NCBI RefSeq assembly: GCF_945956895.1
Contig: NZ_CAMFJF010000026.1
Location: 1-53,076 of the forward strand
DNA: 53,076 nt
Direction: 5' to 3'
Source: an uncultured Allobosea sp.
Lineage (GTDB): Bacteria > Pseudomonadota > Alphaproteobacteria > Rhizobiales > Beijerinckiaceae
This document shows, piece by piece, positions 26,102 through 33,672 of the stretch. Position 1 is the stretch's first letter; each line of letters opens with the position of its first letter. Under the pieces are notes generated by a model that had not been told where the DNA came from, ran no database searches, and was given only the letters and a program-made list of their open reading frames with translations. A program made the translations under genes and the position numbers.

Positions 26102-27294
26102 GCCACCTTCCTTTCCGGCGCGGGCGCCTCTTGGGCAGCCGCGGCCTGCTTGACCATCTTGTGGTCGACCTTGTTCTCGCTGAGGAAGGCGCTCATCGCG
26201 CGGTAGACCTGCCCGTAAGCCGTGTTGAAGCAGTCGAAGCGCGCCTGTTCCCAGTACTCCTCCAGCCTGAAATCCTCGCCGGAGAAGACGTCGACGCTCG
26301 GGATCTTGAACGTATCCGCGAACTCGACCGTGCGGCTGTCATATGTGAAGTAGATCGAGGGCGTGCCGTTCGCGAGCGCCATCAGGTTGCCGTGCAGCCG
26401 ATAGCCCAGCACAAGGTCGAGCCCGCGCACCAGCCGCTCGTATTCCGCGACCACGTCGGAATAGAACATCCGGCTCTGGTAGAGCCCGGTGACCTGCTCA
26501 TCGAGATACCAGTTATTGGCCCACTCGTTCTCCTTCAGCGCCGCGAGCGCCTGCGCCTTCTGCTCGGGCGTGCCAAGGGCGAGCTTCTTCTCCTCGACCT
26601 CGCCTTGCGACATCAGCGTGACCTCGAAGCGATCCGCCATCGCCTTCACCAACGAGCGGTGGAAGGTGAGGTAGCGCTTGATGTCCTGCGCATAGGTCTT
26701 GGAAACCTCGCGCCGCAGCGTCACGCCGGCGGTCTTGACCTGATCGAGCGGCAGCAGGCGGATGGCGAGGTTGGGATCGTTGTTCCGGAACGCCGTCGGG
26801 CAGCCGATGATGCGGACATTCCTGATGCCGAGATCGTTCAGCACCTCCGCGGAATAGGTGCCGCGCACGCCGAGCGAGGCCGTCGAATCCGAGATGAGCT
26901 TGAGGACTGTCTTCGTGTCCTCGCTCAATTCCAGCTTGCCGCTGACCGGGGCCTGCGCACCGATGCCGAAGGCGATCACCGGAATTTTAAGCCGGCGCAG
27001 CACTTCGGCCGCCTTGGACCAGTTCATCTGCGCGTGGACATAGTTCGAGCCGCGCAGGAAGACGTAGTCGTATTCGGCATTGAGCCGGTCGATCATCGCG
27101 GGATCGACGCGATTGATCGGCAGTTCATCGAGCTTCTCGAAGTTGAGCAGCTTCAGCGAGGAATCGAAGACGAAGGCGTCGCCGATATTGTGGTAGTGCT
27201 CGATATGACTCTGCAGATCGGCATGGCGATACCAGCGGACATTGTCGTGGTCATAGACCTCCCCGGAGGGGCTGATGACGAGGATGCGGGCCAT
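26098..27294 (-). CDS. Polysaccharide pyruvyl transferase family protein
   Basis: 398 residues. Same domain as the protein at 23475 without the N-terminal extension: SPSGEVYDHDNVRWYRH, HNIGDAFVFDSSLKLLN, YDYVFLRGSNYVHAQM, ASLGVRGTYSAEVLNDLGI, IIGCPTAFRNND, GYRLHGNLMALANG. The shared GEVYDHD-VRWYR start and GYR[VL]HG block show the two are paralogues. It probably transfers pyruvate to a polysaccharide repeat unit, by family analogy. Its stop overlaps the start of the secreted propeller gene (ATGA). Confidence 0.87.
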   Translation of the reverse strand: MARILVISPSGEVYDHDNVRWYRHADLQSHIEHYHNIGDAFVFDSSLKLLNFEKLDELPINRVDPAMIDRLNAEYDYVFLRGSNYVHAQMNWSKAAEVLRRLKIPVIAFGIGAQAPVSGKLELSEDTKTVLKLISDSTASLGVRGTYSAEVLNDLGIRNVRIIGCPTAFRNNDPNLAIRLLPLDQVKTAGVTLRREVSKTYAQDIKRYLTFHRSLVKAMADRFEVTLMSQGEVEEKKLALGTPEQKAQALAALKENEWANNWYLDEQVTGLYQSRMFYSDVVAEYERLVRGLDLVLGYRLHGNLMALANGTPSIYFTYDSRTVEFADTFKIPSVDVFSGEDFRLEEYWEQARFDCFNTAYGQVYRAMSAFLSENKVDHKMVKQAAAAQEAPAPERKVA

Positions 27295-27326
27295 GGTCGG
27301 GTCTCCCCTGTTGTTTCGTTATGGTT

Positions 27327-28631
27327 TCAGGCGATCATCGCGGCTTGGTCCTGCCGCGCAGGCGCAGGCTTGCTGCGCTCGGCGAGGAGGCGGCGGTAGA
27401 GGTCGAGATGCGTGCCGGCGCATTCGCGGTGGCTCATCGGCCGCCTGATGCCGCCGCGCAGGCGCTCCCAGAGGCCGGGCTCGGTCAGCGCGCGCGTCAT
27501 GCAGTCGACGAGGTCTTCCGGGCTGCCGGGCCGGAAATGCAGGCCATCGACCTCGTCGGTGATCTTCTCGGCCATGCCCCCGAGATTGCTCGCCAGGATC
27601 GGGCGGCCATGGAAGAACGCTTCCTGGATCACGATCGGCGAGTTCTCCCACCAGACCGAGGGCATCACCATCCAGTCGACCGAGCGCATCAGGTTCGGCA
27701 TTTCGCGGTTCTGGAAGGCGCCGCAGAAGCGCACGCGCCGGCCGGCCGCTTCGACGAGCCTAGCGAACTTGTCCTGATAGGCCTGCGGCTGCCGCTCCAG
27801 ATTGCCGCCATAGACCAGCAGGATCGAATCCTCGCCCCAGACCTTGTCCGGGATGCGCGTCACCGCGTCGATCAGCACGTCGGCGCCCTTGTAGGGCGTG
27901 AGCTGGCCGAAATAGGCGAAGCGCGAGCGGCGCGCCTTCCCCTCGGGCAAAGGACGCGGCGGCGCGACGCTGGCGACGTCGATACCGTTCTCGATCACCG
28001 AGAAGCGCTCCTCGGCGAGGCCCCAGTCGACATAGCGGTCGACGAGGAAGCGGCTCGGCGAGACGAAATGGTCGGCCAGCCCCAACATGCCCTTGATAAA
28101 GGTCTCGCGGGCGAGGAAGCGGGCCGGCGAGATGTCCGGGAAGCATGCGTTGCAGTCGGTCGGCGAGGCCCGGTAGCAGAGCTTGAAGGCGCCGGTCTTC
28201 ACCATCTGGCCGTGGTGGTGGCAGATCGAGAGATATTCGTGGAAGGTCACCACGATCAGCGCATCCGGCAGCGCATCGCGCACCGCGAACAGACATTCGA
28301 GCCCGAGCCCGATGAAATGGTGGAAATGCACTACGTCCGGCTTCAGATCGTGCAGCACGCGCACGAAATCGCGGTCAATCTCTTCCGTCGCGCGGTTCGA
28401 GATCAGGAAGTGGTCGTAATCCTCGGCGTAGTAGAGCAGTTCGCCGCCGCGCTGGCGCAGGCTCATCAACGCCGTACCGGCATGGCGCGGCGTCGGCGCG
28501 CCGACGCGGGCGAGGAAATGGGAATCGATGCCCTCGCCGGCCTGCAAACCCTTGTGCAGGTTGTAGGAGGCCACCTCCGCCCCGCCGAGCGAGAGCGAAG
28601 GATGGCCGTGCGATATCACGAGAACCCGCAT
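27327..28631 (-). CDS. GT4-family glycosyltransferase with Cys/His insert
   Basis: 434 residues from the ATG at 28631. GT-B fold: MRVLVISHGHPSLSLGGAEVAS at the start and the donor-binding block IQEAFFHGRPILASNLGGMAE with DGLHFRPGSPEDL near the end. An insert after TFHEYLSI carries CHHHGQMVKTGAFKLC, then C-x2-C (DCNACFPDI); the GT4 at 31589 has the same arrangement. This may bind zinc. It begins 2 nt after the GT2 gene at 28634 ends. Donor and acceptor sugars unknown. Probably peripheral on the inner membrane. Confidence 0.9.
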   Translation of the reverse strand: MRVLVISHGHPSLSLGGAEVASYNLHKGLQAGEGIDSHFLARVGAPTPRHAGTALMSLRQRGGELLYYAEDYDHFLISNRATEEIDRDFVRVLHDLKPDVVHFHHFIGLGLECLFAVRDALPDALIVVTFHEYLSICHHHGQMVKTGAFKLCYRASPTDCNACFPDISPARFLARETFIKGMLGLADHFVSPSRFLVDRYVDWGLAEERFSVIENGIDVASVAPPRPLPEGKARRSRFAYFGQLTPYKGADVLIDAVTRIPDKVWGEDSILLVYGGNLERQPQAYQDKFARLVEAAGRRVRFCGAFQNREMPNLMRSVDWMVMPSVWWENSPIVIQEAFFHGRPILASNLGGMAEKITDEVDGLHFRPGSPEDLVDCMTRALTEPGLWERLRGGIRRPMSHRECAGTHLDLYRRLLAERSKPAPARQDQAAMIA

Positions 28632-28633
28632 CC

Positions 28634-30835
28634 TCAGCCTTTCATGTTGGAGATGGCGAGCGCCCAGCGCCGGTCGAAGCTGGTGCGGTCGGCAAGCTGG
28701 GCAAGCGCGCCGGCATGGGGCGTCGCAGTCTCCGCGTCGTCGACGGCATAGACCTCGACATCCGGCACCCAGAGCGAGGGTGAGCCAGCCATCCGGAGCT
28801 TGAGGCAAAGATCGAGCCCCTTCTCCGCCGTGGTGAAATAATTGCGCGCGAAGCCGCCGACCTCGATGAAGGCGGCGCGGGAGAGTACGCAGCATTCGCT
28901 GGCCCCGGCAGCGACCTCCATCGGTCCGAGATTGCCGACCGCCTCCAGGGGATAGCCGACGAAGCGGTTGGCGATGCGCCGGCTCGCTCCCTCGCCTTCC
29001 AGCCAGGCCCCGGCCCAGCGGATGGAATCGTCTTCGAAGAGCAAGGTCGGGCTCGCGACGCATTGGCCGCCACGCGCGCGGTAGGCCCGTTCCAGCCGGC
29101 CGAGCCAGCCGGGCATGCGAATCTGCGCGGCGCCCGACAACAGCGCGACGGTGTTGAAGCGGCAGGCGCGCACACCTGCCTCCAGCGCATCGCAGGCATC
29201 CTCCACGCCTTCCACCGCGACGAGACGCACCGACAAGCCATAGAAGCGCGCGAGCCGGCGCGCTTCGGCACCGACGCGGTCGAAGCTCTCGGACGGCGCC
29301 GCGAGCACCATCGGCAATGGGCGCGCCTCCGGGTCCATCGCGAGCAGCGCGAACAACGCCGACAACTCGCGATGCCGGTGATCGAGCCCGATGACGAGGC
29401 CGAGCGGCGCCTCGGGGTCGAAGGTGCCGACATCGAGCGTCTCAGCGGCGCGCGGCGGCGCGATCTCGGCCGCCTGCAGGGCCGGCGCGATCTGGCGCTC
29501 GACCACGGCACTCGCGGTCGATGAGCGCGGGTCGAGCAGGCCGAGCACGCGTTCCAGGGCGCGGCGTGCCGGAGCCCGGTTGGGTTCGAGCGGCAGGAAG
29601 GCAGGACCTGTGCCCTGCACCTCGAAAGCGAGATGCAGCGGCTGGCCGGCTTCCGGCAGAAGTTTTGGCGCGAAGACGATGAAACCGTGATTGTTGCGGC
29701 GCGAGGCCAGGGCCGGACCGAAACGCGGGTCTTCCATGAAGGCCGCCGTGACGTCGGCGCGCTGCACCCACGTCCACACGCGGTCGACGGCGCAGGACTG
29801 GCCGCCGCTGCGCAGCGAGACGCCGCCGACCCGGCGCTCGGGATCGAACAGCCAGCCGATGATCAGCACGCCCGTGCCCCCGACCACCGTGACCGAGTCG
29901 ATGCCGGCCCGGACCGGCTCCTCCAGCAGGCAGACCGTGTCACGCCCGTCGAAGCGCTGCGAGGCGCGCTTCAGCTTGTCGGCCGTGGCCTGCGGGGCGG
30001 TGCCGCGCTGCAAGCCGTCGCGCAGATGGCCGGGCACCGTGATCGGTTCGAGCAGGACATGGCGTTCATAGACCTCGAGCGCGCGCCAGCCGTCATTGCC
30101 GCGGAAATAAAGCCGCTCGATCTCGCCGGGATGCTGGGCGTGGCAATCCTCCAGCAGGCCGAAGAAGCCACGCGCGCCCTCGCCGAGATCGTCGCGCTCG
30201 AAGGTCCCGGTTTCGAGATGGGCCGGCGACAGACCGCCATGCGAGATCAGCAGCTTCACCCGCCCGGCGGCGAAATGCGAAGTCCAGCCCTGCAGGAAGA
30301 TGCCACCGCCCGAGCCCGCGACCTCGTCGAGCTTGCCCATCACCTCGACGAAGCCGCCCGGCCGCGCGACGGTTTGCAAGAGCATCGCCACGGCCCGCAG
30401 GCGGCGCGGGTTGGGCGCCCCGGTCAGCAGCACTTCGAGCAGCCCGTCGACTACGCTCGGAAAGGCCTGCCCGGCATCGTCCGCGAGCTCGGAGAGGAAG
30501 GTCTGCAGGGGTTGAGGCTTCGGCGCCAGGATCAGGCGCAACGGCCGGCCAGGCCGGCCGATCAGCAGGGCGCCGGTGCCACTGTCGTCGACGCTGGGCG
30601 CCGGTGCGAGGCAGAGGAAGCCAGAGGTAGCCGCAGGCTCGGCACCAGGCCGGCGCCAGCTCAGCACCATGGTCTGCGCGCGGTTGCGCGGATTGCCGTC
30701 GACCGCGACCGGCACCTTTGCCGGAATCGCATCGCAATGGCTGCGGACGAGGATCGCGTTCTCGCCGAGCGGCGTCCAGGAGACGGTCGGCGCCTGCGCG
30801 ATCGCGGTCCTCTCGGGGACGATGACCTCGCTCAT
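28634..30835 (-). CDS. Large protein with GT2-like C-terminal domain and GW modules
   Basis: 733 residues. No family recognised for the first 470 residues, but two stretches look like the same beta-rich module: about 178-232 (IFLQGWTSHFAAGRVKLLI ... GFFGLLED) and 320-390 (GVLIIGWLFDPERRVGG ... NNHGFIVFAP). Residues about 470-720 resemble a GT2 domain: LGLVIGLDHRHRELSALFAL, NTVALLSGAAQI, PTLLFEDDSIRWAGAWLEG, and GASECCVLSRAAFIEVGGF followed by TTAEKGLDLCLKLRMAGSPS. The usual DxD is not obvious, so catalysis is uncertain. It starts 4 nt after the coiled-coil membrane protein gene ends. Confidence 0.8.
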   Translation of the reverse strand: MSEVIVPERTAIAQAPTVSWTPLGENAILVRSHCDAIPAKVPVAVDGNPRNRAQTMVLSWRRPGAEPAATSGFLCLAPAPSVDDSGTGALLIGRPGRPLRLILAPKPQPLQTFLSELADDAGQAFPSVVDGLLEVLLTGAPNPRRLRAVAMLLQTVARPGGFVEVMGKLDEVAGSGGGIFLQGWTSHFAAGRVKLLISHGGLSPAHLETGTFERDDLGEGARGFFGLLEDCHAQHPGEIERLYFRGNDGWRALEVYERHVLLEPITVPGHLRDGLQRGTAPQATADKLKRASQRFDGRDTVCLLEEPVRAGIDSVTVVGGTGVLIIGWLFDPERRVGGVSLRSGGQSCAVDRVWTWVQRADVTAAFMEDPRFGPALASRRNNHGFIVFAPKLLPEAGQPLHLAFEVQGTGPAFLPLEPNRAPARRALERVLGLLDPRSSTASAVVERQIAPALQAAEIAPPRAAETLDVGTFDPEAPLGLVIGLDHRHRELSALFALLAMDPEARPLPMVLAAPSESFDRVGAEARRLARFYGLSVRLVAVEGVEDACDALEAGVRACRFNTVALLSGAAQIRMPGWLGRLERAYRARGGQCVASPTLLFEDDSIRWAGAWLEGEGASRRIANRFVGYPLEAVGNLGPMEVAAGASECCVLSRAAFIEVGGFARNYFTTAEKGLDLCLKLRMAGSPSLWVPDVEVYAVDDAETATPHAGALAQLADRTSFDRRWALAISNMKG

Positions 30836-30839
30836 CGCC

Positions 30840-31592
30840 TCAGCCTCCCCAGAGCGTCACGGCAAGTGTGACAAAGGACATCGCCGCCGCGAGCGCCGAG
30901 AGGAAGCCGAGGATGACCGTGACCTGCCTGAGCGGCGCCCGCGCCTCCTTGCGGATCGCGTCGAGGCGCGCGTCGAAGCCACGCAAGGTGCCGTCGAAGC
31001 GGAGCTGAAAGACGTCGAGCTCGCCGAGCCGGCGCACGATCTCGCTCTGGCTCTCGGTCTCGGCCTTGGTCGCCTCCGCCAGCGCGTGGTTCTCTTCGAG
31101 CCGCGCCGCGATGCGGTCGAGCTTCTCGTTGAGTTCCTTCTGGGCGAGCTGGGCCCGCCGGTTGAGCACGATCAGCATCTCGACCTTGTCGAAGAAGCGC
31201 GCCAGCGGCACGGCAATCGCCGCCTCCGCTGCCAGTTCGTCCGCCGCCGGCAGGCGCAGTTCCAGTTCCGCGCCGGTTGCCGCGGAGACGCCGACAACCG
31301 TCAACCGGGTGCGTGCTGCGATCAGCGCCTCGTCGAGATCGATCGAGAAGGCGTGCTTGCCGTCGCCGATGCCGTTGCGGCGCAGATCGATGCGGCTCTG
31401 GTCGGCCCTGGTTTCCGCGACGATCTTGCCATCGCAGGAAATCCGGACCGTGATCGCCTCGTCGGGACGGGCCTCGTCCCATATCCAGCCATGCAGGCGG
31501 CTACCGTCGAGGGCATCGACCCGCCCGTTCAGGCGGGCGGGATTGACGTTAGGCAGGCGGACTTCGTTGTCCTGATGTTGAGCCGTTGTCAT
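30840..31592 (-). CDS. GW-module, coiled-coil, C-terminally membrane-anchored protein
   Basis: 250 residues. Residues about 20-90 are a beta-rich module (LNGRVDALDGSRLHGWIWD, TVRISCDGKIV, SRIDLRRNGIGDGKHAFSI) similar to segments of the two large GT2 proteins nearby. Residues about 130-215 are heptad-like coiled coil (RAQLAQKELNEKLDRIAARL, ETESQSEIVRRLGELDVFQL). One membrane helix ends the protein (VTVILGFLSALAAAMSFVTL). No signal peptide, so the bulk is probably cytoplasmic with a C-terminal anchor. It overlaps the GT4 gene upstream by 4 nt. It may tether the glycosyltransferases to the membrane; inference only. Confidence 0.8.
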   Translation of the reverse strand: MTTAQHQDNEVRLPNVNPARLNGRVDALDGSRLHGWIWDEARPDEAITVRISCDGKIVAETRADQSRIDLRRNGIGDGKHAFSIDLDEALIAARTRLTVVGVSAATGAELELRLPAADELAAEAAIAVPLARFFDKVEMLIVLNRRAQLAQKELNEKLDRIAARLEENHALAEATKAETESQSEIVRRLGELDVFQLRFDGTLRGFDARLDAIRKEARAPLRQVTVILGFLSALAAAMSFVTLAVTLWGG

Positions 31593-32836
31593 GCGGCCTC
31601 CGCGAGCTTGAGGTCATCGAAGAGGGCGAGATGGCGGCCGGCGCAATCGGCTAGCGTCGGCTGCTCGGCGATGCCGTGGACGAGGCGCTGCCAGAGACCC
31701 GCCTCCTCCATCGCCCGGCGAAGGGTGCGGGCCAGCGCGACCGGATCGCCCGGCCGGACATGCAGCCCGTCGATCTCGTCGCGCACCATCTCGGCCATGC
31801 CGCCGATGGCGCTGACGATCGGCGGGCGACGGTGCTGGAAGGCTTCCTGGATGACGAGCGGCGCGTTCTCCCACCAGATCGAGGGCATCACCACCCAGTC
31901 GACCTCGGCCATCAGGCCGGGCACCTCATCACGGGAATAGGCCCCGCAATGGGTAACGACGCCCTCCGCTCCGGCAAGCGCGGCGTCGAGCGCGGTCGTG
32001 AAGGCCTCGCTCTGGAACGGCGCGCCGCCATGGATGCGCAGCGAGAATTCGGTTTCGCCGGACGCGCGCAGCAACTGCGCCGCCTGCAAGAGCGGCAGGA
32101 CGCCCTTCCAGGGATTGAGATTGCCGAAATAGCCGAAGCTGGCACGCCGGCCTGTCGCCTGCCGGTGCGGCGCGGCCTCCTGCGCCGGGCGGGCATTGGC
32201 GATGACCTCGATCCGCTCACTGGCTAAGCCCCAATCGACATAGCGCTGCCGCAGGAAGCGGCTCGGCGCGACAAAGCGGTCCACCACCGCGAGATGCGTC
32301 TTGATGAAGCGCTCGCGCAGCAGGAAACGGTCCGAGCCGATCTCGGGAAAGCAGCCATGGCAGGCCGAAGGCGAGGAGACGTTACAGCGCTGGCGATCGC
32401 CCGGCCGCACCATCAGGCCGTCATGGTGGCAGATCGGATAGTAGTCGTGCAGCGTCATCACGATCGCTGCCTGCGGCAGGAGCCTTCGCGCCAGCGTCAG
32501 GAACTCCGCGCCGATCAGCACGAGATGATGGACGTGGATCACGTCCGGCCGGAACTCCTCCAGCAGCGTCGCGAGGTCCTGCAACGTGCCGTAATGGTCG
32601 ATCTGGCTCATGTGGAAGCGGTCGTAATGCGCGCTCCACAGCACCACGTCCTCGCCGATCGCCTGCAGAGCCGTGCCCGGATGCGGCCCGCGATGCATCG
32701 CGTTGGTCGCACCGAGGAACAAAACCTCGCAGCCCTGCTCGCGATAGGCCTGCGTCAGGTCATGCGCGAAGATCTCGGTGCCGCCGGGATGCAAAGATGG
32801 ATGGTTATGCGCGACGACGAGGATACGCCGGCTCAT
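31589..32836 (-). CDS. GT4-family glycosyltransferase with Cys/His insert
   Basis: 415 residues from the ATG at 32836, which overlaps the methyltransferase stop (ATGA). GT-B fold with RILVVAHNHPSLHPGGTEIFA, FGYFGNLNPWKGVLPLLQAA and IQEAFQHRRPPIVSAIGGMAE. Its insert CHHDGLMVRPGDRQRC, then C-x2-C (ACHGCFPEI), matches the one in the GT4 at 27327, so the two are close paralogues. Sugar specificity unknown. Together with the neighbouring GT2 it forms a pair that mirrors the 27327/28634 pair. Confidence 0.9.
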   Translation of the reverse strand: MSRRILVVAHNHPSLHPGGTEIFAHDLTQAYREQGCEVLFLGATNAMHRGPHPGTALQAIGEDVVLWSAHYDRFHMSQIDHYGTLQDLATLLEEFRPDVIHVHHLVLIGAEFLTLARRLLPQAAIVMTLHDYYPICHHDGLMVRPGDRQRCNVSSPSACHGCFPEIGSDRFLLRERFIKTHLAVVDRFVAPSRFLRQRYVDWGLASERIEVIANARPAQEAAPHRQATGRRASFGYFGNLNPWKGVLPLLQAAQLLRASGETEFSLRIHGGAPFQSEAFTTALDAALAGAEGVVTHCGAYSRDEVPGLMAEVDWVVMPSIWWENAPLVIQEAFQHRRPPIVSAIGGMAEMVRDEIDGLHVRPGDPVALARTLRRAMEEAGLWQRLVHGIAEQPTLADCAGRHLALFDDLKLAEAA

Positions 32837-33672
32837 GCCATCTCTCCCGGTCCCTTGCTCCCTGGCTTTGTCGCGATCAGCAGGTCCTGGTAATGCGCCG
32901 CGCTGATGCCGCGCCAATGCCCCGGCCTGAGCGCCTCAACGGTGAGCCCGGCCAGCGCCGTCTGTTCCAGCAGGAAGCGGCTGTCGATGCCGGCAGCGGC
33001 AAGCGGCGCCTCGTCAATCGCGTACCAGCCCGGCCCGTCCTGCCAGCGCTTGAACGGCAGGCGTTCCTGGCCCGTCGAGGTGCCGTCGAGCGCGAAGGCG
33101 GTGAGGAACAGCCGCCCGCCCGGCGACAGCAGGCGCGCGGCCTCCTGCAGGTAGACCACCAGCTCCTCGGGCGGCAGATGCGTCGCGACCGAGGTCATCG
33201 TCACGAAATCGAAGCTGCCATTGGCGAAGCCGAAGCGGACCTCGATGCCCGGCAGGGAGCCCGCCGGATTATAGAGCGGATGGGCGATATCGAGCCGCTG
33301 GAAGCGGAAGCGCGGATAGGCCGGCGTGATCGTCTGGGCACACCACAGGATGCCTTCCATCACCGGATCGACGCCGTCATAGCTGCCGCGCTCGGGGTCG
33401 AGATATTGCGTCAATGGCACCGCCATGCGGCCGATGCCGCAGCCGATGTCGAAGACGCGCTCATGCGGCTTGAGCCGGCCGATCCGGATGAAATGGCCGA
33501 GGAATTCGGCGCCGATCGCGCGATAATCGCCGTCGCCGACGAAGATCGAGTCCGGCGGCGGGTGCGGCATGAAGCGGTTGCTCTGCAGCGAGGCCAGGAG
33601 CCAGTCGAGCTCGGGCCCGGCGGAAACCTCCGCGGGAGCAGGCTCTGGTGCGATCTGTCTCAGGGCGGTCAT
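32833..33672 (-). CDS. Class I SAM-dependent methyltransferase
   Basis: 279 residues. Motif I is VFDIGCGIGRMAVPL (about residues 73-87), the acidic strand-2 end is DGVDP, and the later block SFDFVTMTSVATHLPPEELV is typical of Methyltransf_11/25 domains. It overlaps both neighbours by 4 nt inside the polysaccharide operon, so a sugar or glycan intermediate is the likely acceptor, perhaps capping a chain. The acceptor cannot be read from sequence. Cytoplasmic. Confidence 0.88.
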   Translation of the reverse strand: MTALRQIAPEPAPAEVSAGPELDWLLASLQSNRFMPHPPPDSIFVGDGDYRAIGAEFLGHFIRIGRLKPHERVFDIGCGIGRMAVPLTQYLDPERGSYDGVDPVMEGILWCAQTITPAYPRFRFQRLDIAHPLYNPAGSLPGIEVRFGFANGSFDFVTMTSVATHLPPEELVVYLQEAARLLSPGGRLFLTAFALDGTSTGQERLPFKRWQDGPGWYAIDEAPLAAAGIDSRFLLEQTALAGLTVEALRPGHWRGISAAHYQDLLIATKPGSKGPGEMA

